In this document: positions 1 through 10,122 of the stretch, in pieces
How positions within the stretch are numbered: the stretch's first letter is position 1
Layout: every line of letters begins with the position of its first letter
Assembly: GCA_002353205.1 (NCBI GenBank)
Contig: DEJE01000049.1
Span: forward strand, 23,326 to 87,325
Source: Prevotella sp. UBA2756
GTDB lineage: Bacteria > Bacteroidota > Bacteroidia > Bacteroidales > Bacteroidaceae
Length of the DNA: 64,000 nt
Direction: 5' to 3'
Notes under the pieces: generated by a model
What the model saw: only the letters and a program-made list of their open reading frames with translations
Databases searched by the model: none
Told to the model about the DNA's origin: nothing
Made by a program: the position numbers and the translations under genes

Positions 1-1083
1 TTCGATACATCCAAGGTGACAGACATGGATACGATGTTCCGTGATTGCAACAGCCTAACCAGCCTTGACTTGACCAACTTCGATACATCCAACGTGACAC
101 ACATGGGAGAAATGTTCCGGGATTGCAGTCATTTGACCACGATTTATGTAGGAAACGGGTGGACTACCTCGAAAGTCACGTATTCTTATCAAATGTTCAA
201 AAATTGCACAGCCATCAAGGGTGAGCAGGAAACAACCTACGATGCTGACCATATAGAGACCGCGTATGCCCATATTGATGGCGGAACAGACAATCCCGGG
301 TATTTCTCTGAAGTGAAGTACGACCTGTGGGTTGGCGGCACGCAGGTGAAAGGAGGAAACAAGGGCGACGTGCTGGGCGACGGCAAAGTGTCGTTTGCTG
401 TATCTGAGGGGGAAAATGTCCTTACCTTACAAGGTGCATCCATATCTGTGACGGGCTTAGACGAATTCGGCATTTACAATAGGCTGGAAGATCTGGTTAT
501 CAAGGTAACAGGCCAGTCTAACACGATTCAGTCGTCTGATTGGACTGCACTTTTTTCCAATCAAAATGTGACCATCACGGGAGGCGGTCGTCTGACCATC
601 AAAGGAAAGATAGGGGTTTCTTTGGGAGGATCACTCCTTACGTTTACCGTGTCGGGAGGAACATTGCTTTCTATAGAAGGTGATACTTACGGTGTTGAAG
701 GAACGACAAATAGGCGTCGAGACAAATTCTATGACAACATGCAGGTGGAAGGAGAAAGTACGGTTTTGAAAATGAAAGGAGCAACAGGTGGTTGTGCTGA
801 CATCAATAGTCTGACGTTGAATGACGGTCTGACCATCACCGAGCCTTCAGGAGCTAAGTTCTATAATCATAACATAACCGACAGCAACGGGAATCTGATT
901 AGTGGCGAATGGATAACTATTCAAGTCCCACCATCTGCTATTACTACTGATATCGAGCAAGTTCAAAGAATAAACCTCGATGCTCAAAATGTTGAGTGGT
1001 TCACCATTGACGGAAGGAAATTAAGTGGGAAGCCTCAGAAGAAAGGAATCTATATACAAGGGGGGAAGAAGGTGATTTTCTAA
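1..1083 (+). CDS. BspA-like surface protein, 3' part
   Basis: The reading frame is open from base 1, so the true start lies outside the window; 360 codons remain. The N-terminal part has DUF285/BspA-type repeats of the pattern MFRDC..LTSLDLTNFDTSNVT, about 24 residues per repeat, which in this family form surface-exposed leucine-rich-like solenoids. A non-repetitive beta-rich region follows. The last 30 residues (WFTIDGRKL...KKGIYI) match the C-terminal tail common on exported Prevotella and Bacteroides proteins, probably a sorting or anchoring signal. Likely role: cell-surface adhesion. GC content looks lower than in the following genes, as is common for variable surface proteins. Confidence 0.85.
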   Translation, partial: FDTSKVTDMDTMFRDCNSLTSLDLTNFDTSNVTHMGEMFRDCSHLTTIYVGNGWTTSKVTYSYQMFKNCTAIKGEQETTYDADHIETAYAHIDGGTDNPGYFSEVKYDLWVGGTQVKGGNKGDVLGDGKVSFAVSEGENVLTLQGASISVTGLDEFGIYNRLEDLVIKVTGQSNTIQSSDWTALFSNQNVTITGGGRLTIKGKIGVSLGGSLLTFTVSGGTLLSIEGDTYGVEGTTNRRRDKFYDNMQVEGESTVLKMKGATGGCADINSLTLNDGLTITEPSGAKFYNHNITDSNGNLISGEWITIQVPPSAITTDIEQVQRINLDAQNVEWFTIDGRKLSGKPQKKGIYIQGGKKVIF

Positions 1084-1116
1084 TGCATAATTCATAATGC
1101 ATAGTGGCCTCTCCCG

Positions 1117-1134
1117 TCCTCCCCGAGGGGAGGA
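1117..1134. repeat. GC-rich intergenic palindrome
   Basis: TCCTCCCCGAGGGGAGGA is a perfect 18-bp palindrome just after the BspA-like stop codon. Related CTCCCC...GGGGAG palindromes occur at 37935-38070 and 41380-41420, so it belongs to a dispersed family. It has no T-run and is followed by a separate terminator. Confidence 0.7.
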
Positions 1135-1160
1135 GCGTGCGTGCGGGTTAAAAAAACTGA

Positions 1161-1196
1161 AAAACGGGACGGCCGGGGTGGCTGTTCCGTTTTTTA
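1161..1196 (+). terminator. Rho-independent terminator
   Basis: A 14-bp stem (AAAACGGGACGGCC pairing with 1180-1193, two G-U pairs) with a 5-nt loop runs into six T. It ends the BspA-like transcript, before the Nif3 gene promoter. Confidence 0.75.
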
Positions 1197-1200
1197 TGCT

Positions 1201-1208
1201 TATCTTTG
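1201..1208 (+). promoter_or_regulatory. Bacteroidetes -7 box for Nif3-like gene
   Basis: TATCTTTG matches the TAnnTTTG -7 consensus and lies 44 bp before the ATG. No clear TTTG box is visible at the right distance upstream because the preceding terminator occupies that DNA. Confidence 0.5.
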
Positions 1209-1251
1209 CACGTTGAAACATGCTTTTTTTTGAAAGCGTGAAACATTGCTT

Positions 1252-2097
1252 ATGGGAAAAACCAAGATTCAAGAAGTGGTGAGTGCCCTTGAACGTTTCG
1301 CGCCTCTGCCCTTGCAGGAAGGCTTCGACAATGCCGGCCTGCAGGTTGGACTGACAGAGACGCAGGAAGTGTCAGGGGCATTGTTGTGTCTTGACGTCAC
1401 CGAGGCGGTGGTCGACGAGGCGGTAGCGCTGAAGTGCAACCTCATCGTGAGCCACCACCCCCTGCTGTTCCACGCCCTGAAGAAGATCACGGGCAAGGAC
1501 GACGTGCAGCGGGCTGTGGTGAAAGCCATCAGGAACGACATCACCGTGGTGTCGATGCACACCAACATGGACAATGCCCCCGGTGGGGTGAACTTCCGCA
1601 TAGCGGAGAAGATGGGAATGGAGAACCTCGCTTTCTTCGGACCGCAGAAGACCGTGGAACGGCCTGCCGCTGCCGGTGCGAAAGGAGCGGCCGACGACAG
1701 CGCGAGCGTGACGGGAGCCAGCGGCGTGGTGGGCGAACTGAAGGAGGCGCTCGCGGCGCAGGACTTCATGGTGATGCTCAAGCGCACGTTCGACGTGGAG
1801 TGCGTCATGGCCAACCAGCTGCTGCACAGGCCTATCAAGCGCGTGGCCGTCTGCGGCGGCGCCGGTGCCTTCCTCCTCGGCGACGCCATCGCTGCCGGAG
1901 CCGATGCCTTCGTGACGGGCGAGATGCACTATCACGACTATTTCGGCCACGACCAGGAGATCCAGATTGCCGTCATCGGCCACTACCAGAGCGAACAGTA
2001 CACCAACGAGGTGTTTCGCGACATCATACAGGAGCAGTTCCCCGACGTGAAGTGCTACCTGTCGCAGGCCAACATCAACCCGATTGTATACATTTAG
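1252..2097 (+). CDS. Nif3-like dinuclear metal centre protein
   Basis: 281 residues of the NIF3/YbgI family, which form toroidal hexamers with a two-metal site in each subunit; the cellular reaction is not settled. Visible ligand motifs are SHHPLLF (His68/His69), HTNMDNAPGG near 103, and C-terminal GEMHYHDYFGH with GHYQSEQYT. A low-complexity Ala/Gly/Asp stretch near 140-157 stands where longer homologues carry a PII-like insert. The ATG at 1252 is preferred to a TTG six bases upstream. A zinc-ribbon coiled-coil gene follows 27 bp later, a common pairing in Bacteroidetes, so the two are probably co-transcribed. Confidence 0.88.
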   Translation: MGKTKIQEVVSALERFAPLPLQEGFDNAGLQVGLTETQEVSGALLCLDVTEAVVDEAVALKCNLIVSHHPLLFHALKKITGKDDVQRAVVKAIRNDITVVSMHTNMDNAPGGVNFRIAEKMGMENLAFFGPQKTVERPAAAGAKGAADDSASVTGASGVVGELKEALAAQDFMVMLKRTFDVECVMANQLLHRPIKRVAVCGGAGAFLLGDAIAAGADAFVTGEMHYHDYFGHDQEIQIAVIGHYQSEQYTNEVFRDIIQEQFPDVKCYLSQANINPIVYI

Positions 2098-2124
2098 AAA
2101 CATCCATAAAAACCATTAAGAAAC

Positions 2125-2964
2125 ATGGCAAAGAAAGATCCTACAGAATTACCGGTAGAGGACAAGCTGAAGACCCTTTACCAGTTGCAGACAACCTTGT
2201 CGGCCATCGACGAGAAACGAGCCCTCCGCGGCGAGCTGCCGCTCGAGGTGCAGGACCTGGAAGACGAGATCGCCGGTCTGAACACCCGCGTGGAGAAAAT
2301 CCAGGGCGAGATAGAGGAGTTCCGCAACGCCGTGGTGCAGAAGAAGGCCGAGATAGAGGAGGCCCGCGCCAGCGTGGAACGCTACAAGGACCAGCTCAAC
2401 GTGGTGCGCAACAACCGCGAGTACGACACGCTGACGAAGGAGATAGAGTTCCAGGAGCTGGAAGTGGAGCTGTGCAACAAGAAGATCCGCGAGGCCAACA
2501 CGAAGATTGAGGAGCGCAGCGCCGACCTGGAGCACGCCAAGGAGCTCATCGCCGACCGCAAGGCGGCGCTGAAGGACAAGAAGGAGGAGCTCGACGAAAT
2601 CATGGACGAGACGCGCGCCGAGGAGGAGAAGCTGCGCGACCGCGCCGCCGACCTGGAGACGAAGATTGAGCCGCGCCTGCTGACGAGCTTCAAGCGCATC
2701 CGCAAGAACGCCCGCAACGGTCTGGGCGTGGTCTACGTGCAGCGTGATGCCTGCGGCGGCTGCTTCAACAAGATACCGCCCCAGCGCCAGCTCGACATCA
2801 AGATGCACAAGAAGATCATCGTGTGCGAATACTGCGGACGCATCCTCATCGATCCCGAACTGGCCGGCGTGAAGCTCGACAAGCCTCTGACCGACGAGAA
2901 GCCCAAGCGCAAGCGCAGCATACGGAAGAAGAAGATGGAGGAGGACACACCCGCCGAGGATTGA
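2125..2964 (+). CDS. C4-type zinc ribbon coiled-coil protein
   Basis: 279 residues. Residues 15-185 are charged and heptad-like (rich in Glu, Lys and Arg), predicting a long antiparallel coiled coil. The C-terminal zinc ribbon has CGGC (Cys210/Cys213) and CEYC (Cys234/Cys237), as in the zf-RING_7/CT398-like family. A basic tail (KPKRKRSIRKKK) follows. Homologues are thought to bind nucleic acid or scaffold complexes, but no reaction is established. It lies directly downstream of the Nif3-like gene and is probably in its operon. Confidence 0.85.
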   Translation: MAKKDPTELPVEDKLKTLYQLQTTLSAIDEKRALRGELPLEVQDLEDEIAGLNTRVEKIQGEIEEFRNAVVQKKAEIEEARASVERYKDQLNVVRNNREYDTLTKEIEFQELEVELCNKKIREANTKIEERSADLEHAKELIADRKAALKDKKEELDEIMDETRAEEEKLRDRAADLETKIEPRLLTSFKRIRKNARNGLGVVYVQRDACGGCFNKIPPQRQLDIKMHKKIIVCEYCGRILIDPELAGVKLDKPLTDEKPKRKRSIRKKKMEEDTPAED

Positions 2965-2986
2965 CCGCCCCCACACATCCGGAACA

Positions 2987-3014
2987 CCCTTTCCCGCTGT
3001 GTCGGCGGGAAGGG
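2987..3014 (+). other. Intergenic hairpin before transporter gene
   Basis: CCCTTTCCCGC pairs with GCGGGAAGGG across a 7-nt loop with one bulge. No T-run follows, so it may be a weak terminator, a processing site or an mRNA stabiliser between the zinc-ribbon and transporter genes. Confidence 0.4.
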
Positions 3015-3055
3015 GAACCCTAACGTAATCTGAACATTAATAACAATAAAAACTT

Positions 3056-4378
3056 ATGAGTCAAACTAACAAACAAAACGGAAGTGTCATCGCCATCGTC
3101 ACGATGTTCTTCCTCTATGCCATGATTTCGTTCGTCACCAACCTGGGTGCTCCCATCGGTGTGATCTGGAAGAACCAGCCGGAGATCGGCGGGTCGAACG
3201 TGCTGGGTATCATGGGTAACTTCATGAACTTCTTCGCCTACCTGTTCATGGGAATCCCAGCTGGAAAGATGCTCACCAAGGTGGGCTACAAGAAGACAGC
3301 CCTCATCGGCATCGCCGTGGGCTTCTTCGGAGTGCTGATACAGTATCTCTCAGGATTCTCGGGAGGCATCCCCGGCTTCTGCATCTACCTGCTGGGCGCT
3401 TTCATCTCGGGATTCTCGGTCTGCATCCTGAACACGGTGGTGAACCCGATGCTGAACCTGCTGGGCGGCGGCGGTAACCGCGGCAACCAGCTGAACATGA
3501 TCGGTGGTACACTGAACTCGCTGGCCGGCACGCTCACGCCGATGTTGGTGGGCGCCCTGATCGGAACGGTGACGGCCAGCACGCAGATGGCCGACGTCAA
3601 CCTGGTGATGTATATCGCCATGACCGTCTTTGCCGCTGCCTTCGTCATCCTGCTCTTCATCCCCATTCAGGACCCGGAGATGGGCAAGGTGACGGCCGAC
3701 ACGGTGTTCGAGCATTCGCCCTGGTCGTTCCGTCACTGCCTGCTGGGCGTCATCGCCATCTTCGTCTACGTGGGCGTAGAGGTCGGTATCCCCGGCGGAC
3801 TGAACTTCTACCTCTCTGACACGACAGCCAACGGTGCGTGGGTGAACCCCGAGGCCGTGGCCAATGCCGCTACCATCGGTGGTGCCGTGGCTGCTATGTA
3901 CTGGCTGCTGATGCTGGTGGGCCGTCTGTGCTCGAGCGTCATCGCTGCCAAGGTGTCGTCGCGCCAGCTGATGCTCACCACAACCTTCATCGGCATGATC
4001 CTCATCGTGGCTGCCATGTTCACTCCGAAGACGGTGACCGTGAGCATGCCGCTCTTCTCGATCCTCGAAGGATCGTTCTCAACGGTGGTGGTGCCGCTGA
4101 GCGCGCTGCTGCTGGTGCTCTGCGGACTGTGCACCTCTGTGATGTGGGCCTCGATCTTCAACCTCGCCACCGAGGGACTGGGCAAGTACACAGCCCAGGC
4201 CAGCGGCATCTTCATGATGATGGTGGTGGGCGGCGGCGTGCTGCCCGTGGTGCAGAACTTCTTCGCCGACTTCATGGGCTACATGCCGAGCTACTTCGTC
4301 TACCTGCTCGCCATGGCCTACATGTTCTACTATGCCCTCTACGGCTGCAAGAACGTGAACAAAGACATTCCGGTCTGA
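3056..4378 (+). CDS. MFS sugar transporter, FucP-like
   Basis: 440 residues with about twelve hydrophobic segments. It belongs to the fucose:proton symporter branch of the major facilitator superfamily, which imports L-fucose, glucose or galactose with protons. Visible hallmarks are the N-terminal MFFLYAMISFVTNL helix, a FAYLFMGIPAGKMLTKVGYKK loop corresponding to the MFS A motif, and a helix with FNLATEGLGKYT characteristic of this branch. The substrate cannot be assigned from sequence, and no sugar-catabolic genes lie beside it. A strong terminator follows. Confidence 0.85.
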   Translation: MSQTNKQNGSVIAIVTMFFLYAMISFVTNLGAPIGVIWKNQPEIGGSNVLGIMGNFMNFFAYLFMGIPAGKMLTKVGYKKTALIGIAVGFFGVLIQYLSGFSGGIPGFCIYLLGAFISGFSVCILNTVVNPMLNLLGGGGNRGNQLNMIGGTLNSLAGTLTPMLVGALIGTVTASTQMADVNLVMYIAMTVFAAAFVILLFIPIQDPEMGKVTADTVFEHSPWSFRHCLLGVIAIFVYVGVEVGIPGGLNFYLSDTTANGAWVNPEAVANAATIGGAVAAMYWLLMLVGRLCSSVIAAKVSSRQLMLTTTFIGMILIVAAMFTPKTVTVSMPLFSILEGSFSTVVVPLSALLLVLCGLCTSVMWASIFNLATEGLGKYTAQASGIFMMMVVGGGVLPVVQNFFADFMGYMPSYFVYLLAMAYMFYYALYGCKNVNKDIPV

Positions 4379-4426
4379 GAACCGTGAAAAGAGCGGAAAC
4401 GTCGTTTTCCGACTTCTCCGGATAAG

Positions 4427-4480
4427 AAAGAAAACGGTGCCTGACCTTCGGGACAGGTGCCGTTTTCTTTCTTTTTTTTC
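4427..4480 (+). terminator. Strong Rho-independent terminator
   Basis: A 17-bp stem (4427-4443 with 4454-4470, two G-U pairs), closed by a CCTTCGGG cap, is followed by a T-rich run. It separates the transporter from the kinase locus. Confidence 0.85.
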
Positions 4481-4481
4481 G

Positions 4482-4540
4482 TACTTTTGTGATTATTTTT
4501 GTCTGAAATGTGTGAGTTTAGAAAAAAATTACTAATTTTG
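4482..4540 (+). promoter_or_regulatory. Putative promoter(s) of signalling operon 1
   Basis: Two -7-like boxes, TACTTTTG (4482-4489) and TAATTTTG (4533-4540), lie directly after the terminator and before the first FHA gene. The second is followed by GCA as in strong Bacteroidetes promoters. Neither has a clear TTTG box at 19-20 bp, so which one is used is uncertain. Confidence 0.5.
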
Positions 4541-4621
4541 CAGTGAAAAAGGCTGAATTTCATTCGGTCAACTCTATATAATACAAAACAATCGAAGTGA
4601 AAGTCTCTTGTGATTCAACCC

Positions 4622-5347
4622 ATGAGAGACGATTTTACGTTTCTATTTAAAACTAATAGCGATCAGATGGCATTCAACAATATCGCCGACGACGATGACG
4701 ACATGATGCAATTCTACACTCGTAGAATGCCCAAACAACAAGACGACGGCACACGGGTGGTGTCGAGGCAGGAGCCCATCGACCCGGTGGCTGCCGCCAT
4801 AGCAGCCGTGACCGGCGACAGGAAGCCGGTCTCCACCGCTGCTGTTGCCTCCACTCCGACCCCTGCTGCCGACAGCGACGCGGGCGAGGAGAAAGCCGTA
4901 TGCGGATTCCTCTTCTCCTTCTCGCGCATCCCCGACGGTGAATACTGGGTGGTGCGCGAGGGTGGTAACACCATCGGACTGCTGGAAAACAGCGATATAT
5001 GCCTCGAGGAGGCCACGGTGGAGAAGATGCACGCCGTGTTGCACGTCGACAAGACCGTGGAAGGACTGCAGGCAACGCTCACCGATATGGGCTCGCGCTA
5101 CGGCACGAAACGCAACGGCCTGCGACTGACGGCCTCCGTCAGCTGCCACGACCGCGACATCATCACCATCGGCGAGCACTACGAGCTGCTGCTGATACTG
5201 GTTGACGAGCGTCGCTACGGACTGCGCCGCTGCGACTTGTTCCGGCTGCCGGGGGCAGAGGACGATGGAGCCGGGCTGTCGGAAGACGAAGGAACCATCG
5301 GGTTCGATCCCGATGAGCTCGACACCGATGCCACACGCGTGATGTAG
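4622..5347 (+). CDS. FHA domain protein, first gene of operon 1
   Basis: 241 residues from the ATG at 4622; a GTG at 4610 is also possible. Residues 1-100 are low-complexity and acidic (Asp/Ala/Thr-rich). Residues 105-195 form a forkhead-associated domain, with NTIGLLENSDIC, then AVLHVD and SRYGTKRNGLRL corresponding to the conserved G-R..S.H...N-G pattern. FHA domains bind phosphothreonine peptides, so this is probably an adaptor that reads marks made by the kinases encoded just downstream. The Arg and Ser of the usual phosphate-binding positions are not obvious, so binding could be degenerate. There is no signal peptide, so it is predicted to be cytoplasmic. Confidence 0.82.
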   Translation: MRDDFTFLFKTNSDQMAFNNIADDDDDMMQFYTRRMPKQQDDGTRVVSRQEPIDPVAAAIAAVTGDRKPVSTAAVASTPTPAADSDAGEEKAVCGFLFSFSRIPDGEYWVVREGGNTIGLLENSDICLEEATVEKMHAVLHVDKTVEGLQATLTDMGSRYGTKRNGLRLTASVSCHDRDIITIGEHYELLLILVDERRYGLRRCDLFRLPGAEDDGAGLSEDEGTIGFDPDELDTDATRVM

Positions 5348-5422
5348 GACACAAGGGAAAGAGAAATGCTTTGAGAGATAGAGACAGAACGTACAGTTAT
5401 TGAAAAACAAAACCGAAGAATC

Positions 5423-6961
<1,539 letters not shown>

Positions 6962-6963
6962 TA

Positions 6964-6979
6964 TATATATAATAAGGTA
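6964..6979 (+). promoter_or_regulatory. AT-rich leader 16-mer before kinase 2
   Basis: TATATATAATAAGGTA is identical to the 16-mer at 8776-8791 before the WG-repeat gene. The AT-rich stretch ending in AAGG just before a start resembles a translation-initiation enhancer with a weak Shine-Dalgarno, but this is inference. Confidence 0.4.
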
Positions 6980-6989
6980 CGTGCGTGAG

Positions 6990-7922
6990 ATGACGAACAA
7001 ATCTGTTTACACGAAGCCCGACGATCCGAACATCTATCTTCTGGTCAACGGTGTGGAATACAAATATAATCCCGACGAGAAACCGTTGGGAGGAGGTGCC
7101 ATGGGAACGGTGTTCCTGGGTTACAACACCCAGACCGGCGAGAAAATTGCCGTGAAGAGGGTGAAGGACAGGTATGCCAACTACGACCAGGTGCGCAAAC
7201 GCGCCAAGCTGGAGGCGTCGCTCGCCTTTCATCATCCCAATCTGGTGGAGATGGTGGGCTACTGTGAGATGGCTCCCGACAAGGGCGCGATCTTCATCCT
7301 CAGCAAGTATGTGCACGGCACTGGCATCAAGGAGTATGTGAAAGAGAATGTCCCGCAGGGTGAAGACCGGGTGAAGGCTATCTGCAAGCTCATCTATCCC
7401 GTGCTCGACGCACTGTCGTATATCAACTCGCGAGGATTCATCCATCGCGACATCAAACCGTCGAACATCATGGTGGAAGACGAGACAAACATCAGGCTGA
7501 TGGACCTCGGTATCGCACGAATGAACGGCGGCAACAAGTTCTCGCAGGTGGGATTCATCGGCACACCGCAGTATTCGGCACCTGAGCAGATTCTGCGCGG
7601 AGCCGACGACTCGCTCCGCATGGGACCCTCGACAGATATCTACGGACTGGGTGTCACCATCTACGAGCTGATAACGGGCGTGAACCCGTATAAATCGAGC
7701 ACCGAGGTGGAGACGCTGACCAAGCAGCTCAAGGAGAAGCTGCCCTACAACGCTGCCATACCCTGGCAAGTGATGAAGGTGCTGCGCAAAGCCACCGAGA
7801 AAGAGCCCTCGAAGCGCTACCAGAGTGCCGACGAGATGAAGGTGGCCCTGCGGAATGCTGTTTCTGCCGGGCTGACGTTCGTTGACAAAATCAGGAAATT
7901 CCTGCCCTTCCTCAATTATTAA
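6990..7922 (+). CDS. Soluble Ser/Thr protein kinase 2
   Basis: 310 residues from the ATG at 6990; a GTG at 6981 would add three. It is a nearly bare Hanks-type kinase domain: glycine loop GGGAMGTV (34-41), AVK with Lys56, HRDIKPSN with His152, Asp154 and the canonical Lys156, and DLG (from Asp172) in place of DFG. GTPQYSAPE marks the activation segment. No membrane helix is visible, so it should be cytoplasmic, unlike kinases 1 and 3. A PP2C phosphatase gene begins 14 bp after its stop, a typical kinase-phosphatase pair for reversible phosphorylation. It is the most conventional kinase of the three by its catalytic loop. Confidence 0.92.
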   Translation: MTNKSVYTKPDDPNIYLLVNGVEYKYNPDEKPLGGGAMGTVFLGYNTQTGEKIAVKRVKDRYANYDQVRKRAKLEASLAFHHPNLVEMVGYCEMAPDKGAIFILSKYVHGTGIKEYVKENVPQGEDRVKAICKLIYPVLDALSYINSRGFIHRDIKPSNIMVEDETNIRLMDLGIARMNGGNKFSQVGFIGTPQYSAPEQILRGADDSLRMGPSTDIYGLGVTIYELITGVNPYKSSTEVETLTKQLKEKLPYNAAIPWQVMKVLRKATEKEPSKRYQSADEMKVALRNAVSAGLTFVDKIRKFLPFLNY

Positions 7923-7936
7923 GCATAAGAAAGACT

Positions 7937-8770
7937 ATGAATGTAGAAAGAATTTCTGCTCCGGGTTTTGAAGGATATGTGAAGTCTGAGATAGGGGGAC
8001 GAAAGGAGAATCAGGACAGCTACGGCTGGATCAGTGCTCCCGTGGGACTCATCGTGACCGTCTGCGACGGCATGGGAGGCGGTCCGGCGGGCAAGATGGC
8101 ATCGAGCATCTCGGTGGACAGCATCCTGAAATTCATGATCGACCTGAAGAATCAGCGCATGCCGGTGGAGGAACTCGTGGTGAAGGCCATCGAGTATGCC
8201 AACCTCTGCGTCTACGAGAAAGCGTGTGCCCAGCCCGAACTGATGGGAATGGGCTCCACGTGCACCGTGCTCGTGCTGAAGATGGGAACGGCCGTGCTGG
8301 CACATGTCGGCGACAGCCGCATCTACCAGCTCAGGGGGCACAAGAAGGTGTTCCGCACGTTCGACCATTCGCTGGTGTTTGAGTTGGTGAAGCAGAAAGT
8401 GATCACCGAAGAGCAGGCGCGGCAGTCGTCGCAGTCGAACATCATCACGCGAGCCCTCGGACTGAAAGACAAGGTGGAAATAGAGCTCACGACGCTGGAC
8501 TTCAAGCGGGGCGACCGCTTCATGCTCAGCTCCGACGGCATACATGGCTCCATGCCCGAGAAAGAACTGCTCGAGATCGTGTGCGACCGGCAGCAACCTG
8601 TGGGCGACATCGTTGCGCAACTGGCAGACAAGGTCGACGCCATCGGAAAGGAGAAAGGCGGCGGGCACGACAACATGACGCTTGTCTTGATCGACTGCAA
8701 CGAAGAATCGGTTCCCGGGAGCGACGGCTTCTTCGGGAAGGTCTGCGACTTCTTCAAGAATCTGTTCTGA
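7937..8770 (+). CDS. PP2C-family protein phosphatase 1
   Basis: 277 residues. The metal-dependent PP2C fold is recognisable from GGRKENQDSYG near 22, VCDGMGGGPAG (metal-binding Asp), HVGDSRIYQL, LSSDGIHG and GGHDNMTLVLI (C-terminal metal-binding Asp). It hydrolyses phosphoserine and phosphothreonine with Mn or Mg. There is no signal or membrane helix, so it is cytoplasmic. Lying immediately downstream of kinase 2, it is the expected eraser for the locus. Confidence 0.92.
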   Translation: MNVERISAPGFEGYVKSEIGGRKENQDSYGWISAPVGLIVTVCDGMGGGPAGKMASSISVDSILKFMIDLKNQRMPVEELVVKAIEYANLCVYEKACAQPELMGMGSTCTVLVLKMGTAVLAHVGDSRIYQLRGHKKVFRTFDHSLVFELVKQKVITEEQARQSSQSNIITRALGLKDKVEIELTTLDFKRGDRFMLSSDGIHGSMPEKELLEIVCDRQQPVGDIVAQLADKVDAIGKEKGGGHDNMTLVLIDCNEESVPGSDGFFGKVCDFFKNLF

Positions 8771-8775
8771 GTCTA

Positions 8776-8791
8776 TATATATAATAAGGTA
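8776..8791 (+). promoter_or_regulatory. AT-rich leader 16-mer before WG gene
   Basis: Exact copy of the TATATATAATAAGGTA element before kinase 2, 9 bp before the ATG of the next gene. Confidence 0.4.
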
Positions 8792-8800
8792 TAAGAAAAC

Positions 8801-10114
8801 ATGAAGAGATATATCATTACCATATTGTTTGTCGTGGGATGGATGGTCCAGGCATCGGCGCAGGTGGTGGGTTGGAAGGAGAGACCGGCCTACCAGAGCG
8901 TCGTCGAGATGGGCGGTCCGTTCTGGAAGGTGCAGAGCGCCGACGGCAAATGGCAGCTGAGAAACGAAGAGACGGTGACCGCCCTGACGGAATGGTTCGA
9001 CTCCATTGCGCCCTTCCGCGAGAACAGTGCCCTGCTGATGAACAAGGACGACGGCAAATGGAAGGCCGAGGCTATCTACAGCAAGACGAACAATATCGTG
9101 ATGAAGGTGAAGACGGAATGCTACGTGCCCGCCGACCCTTATTTCTCGTGCGGACTGATGGTGATAGAGAACGCCAAAGGCGATCAGGGATATCTGCGCA
9201 TAGACGGATCTGTGGGTGTGAAGCCGAAGTTCAATACGGCCTATCCCTTCAGGGAAGGCGTGGCCCTGGTGGCCGACAAGAAGGGTAAGCAGCTCTTTAT
9301 CGACGGCAACGGAAAGAAACTGAAGGGCAGCTATAAGGCAGATGACTATATCATATACATTATGCCTGACAACATAGCCGCCGACGGTCTCTATTCCGTC
9401 TATACTATAGGCGGGAAGAGCGGATTCAAGATGAAGGACGACATCTTCATCCCCGCACAGTTCGACAAGGCAACTCTCTTCCAGAACAGCATCGCCGCCG
9501 TGGCGCAGAACGGGAAGTGGGGATTCGTGAAGGTGATGCCCAACAGCATCAGCGGTCGAGTAGTGGAAGAAAAAAAGGATGATTTCTTCGAAGTGACGCT
9601 CTCAGACGGGCTTAACAAGAAACTTGTAGATGTCAGCGCCGTCACGCAAGAGGGGGGCGAGCAGCATCTGAACGTGGATAGTGAAAGCCCGTCGTTGAGA
9701 TATACGCTCGGCGATATCAAGGGCGACTACGATATTGTGTTGAAATACGACGGCATCGTGCATCAGACCGTGCACAAGAAAGGCGCTGCTGTGAAGCCCG
9801 TGGTCAGCGAGACCAAGGGCGAGCTGGTCATCGCCAGCGTCGGCAAGCGCGGTAAGAAAGCCGACAAGAACGACAAAGAGTATATCGACGTGCGGGTGAA
9901 GAACACCTCGTCGAAGAGGCTGACCGCAACGGTCACCATCTATGTCGACGGCAAACCTTACGCCTCGAAGGTCACCGTGAACGGCAAAGGCACGAAGACG
10001 GCAACCGCTACCATTGAGGTGAAGAGCAAAGAACGGCTGGCCAAGGTCTATGCCACACTGTCGAACGGGCAACGCTCGAAGACACAGAGCATCATGTTGA
10101 AACCATATTATTAA
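8801..10114 (+). CDS. Exported WG-repeat protein 1
   Basis: 437 residues with a signal peptide (MKRYIITILFVVGWMVQASAQ). Residues 25-260 contain degenerate WG repeats, seen as short Lys/Asp-Gly-Lys-Trp blocks such as DGKWQL, DDGKWKAEAIY and QNGKWGFVKV, spaced 50-60 residues apart, probably a beta-propeller-like exported domain. The C-terminal 150 residues look like two immunoglobulin-like sheets (VRVKNTSSKRLTATVTIYV). Sitting between a phosphatase and a kinase with a periplasmic region, it could be an envelope sensor or ligand-binding partner. No enzymatic motif is visible. Confidence 0.8.
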   Translation: MKRYIITILFVVGWMVQASAQVVGWKERPAYQSVVEMGGPFWKVQSADGKWQLRNEETVTALTEWFDSIAPFRENSALLMNKDDGKWKAEAIYSKTNNIVMKVKTECYVPADPYFSCGLMVIENAKGDQGYLRIDGSVGVKPKFNTAYPFREGVALVADKKGKQLFIDGNGKKLKGSYKADDYIIYIMPDNIAADGLYSVYTIGGKSGFKMKDDIFIPAQFDKATLFQNSIAAVAQNGKWGFVKVMPNSISGRVVEEKKDDFFEVTLSDGLNKKLVDVSAVTQEGGEQHLNVDSESPSLRYTLGDIKGDYDIVLKYDGIVHQTVHKKGAAVKPVVSETKGELVIASVGKRGKKADKNDKEYIDVRVKNTSSKRLTATVTIYVDGKPYASKVTVNGKGTKTATATIEVKSKERLAKVYATLSNGQRSKTQSIMLKPYY

Positions 10115-10122
10115 AGATATAC

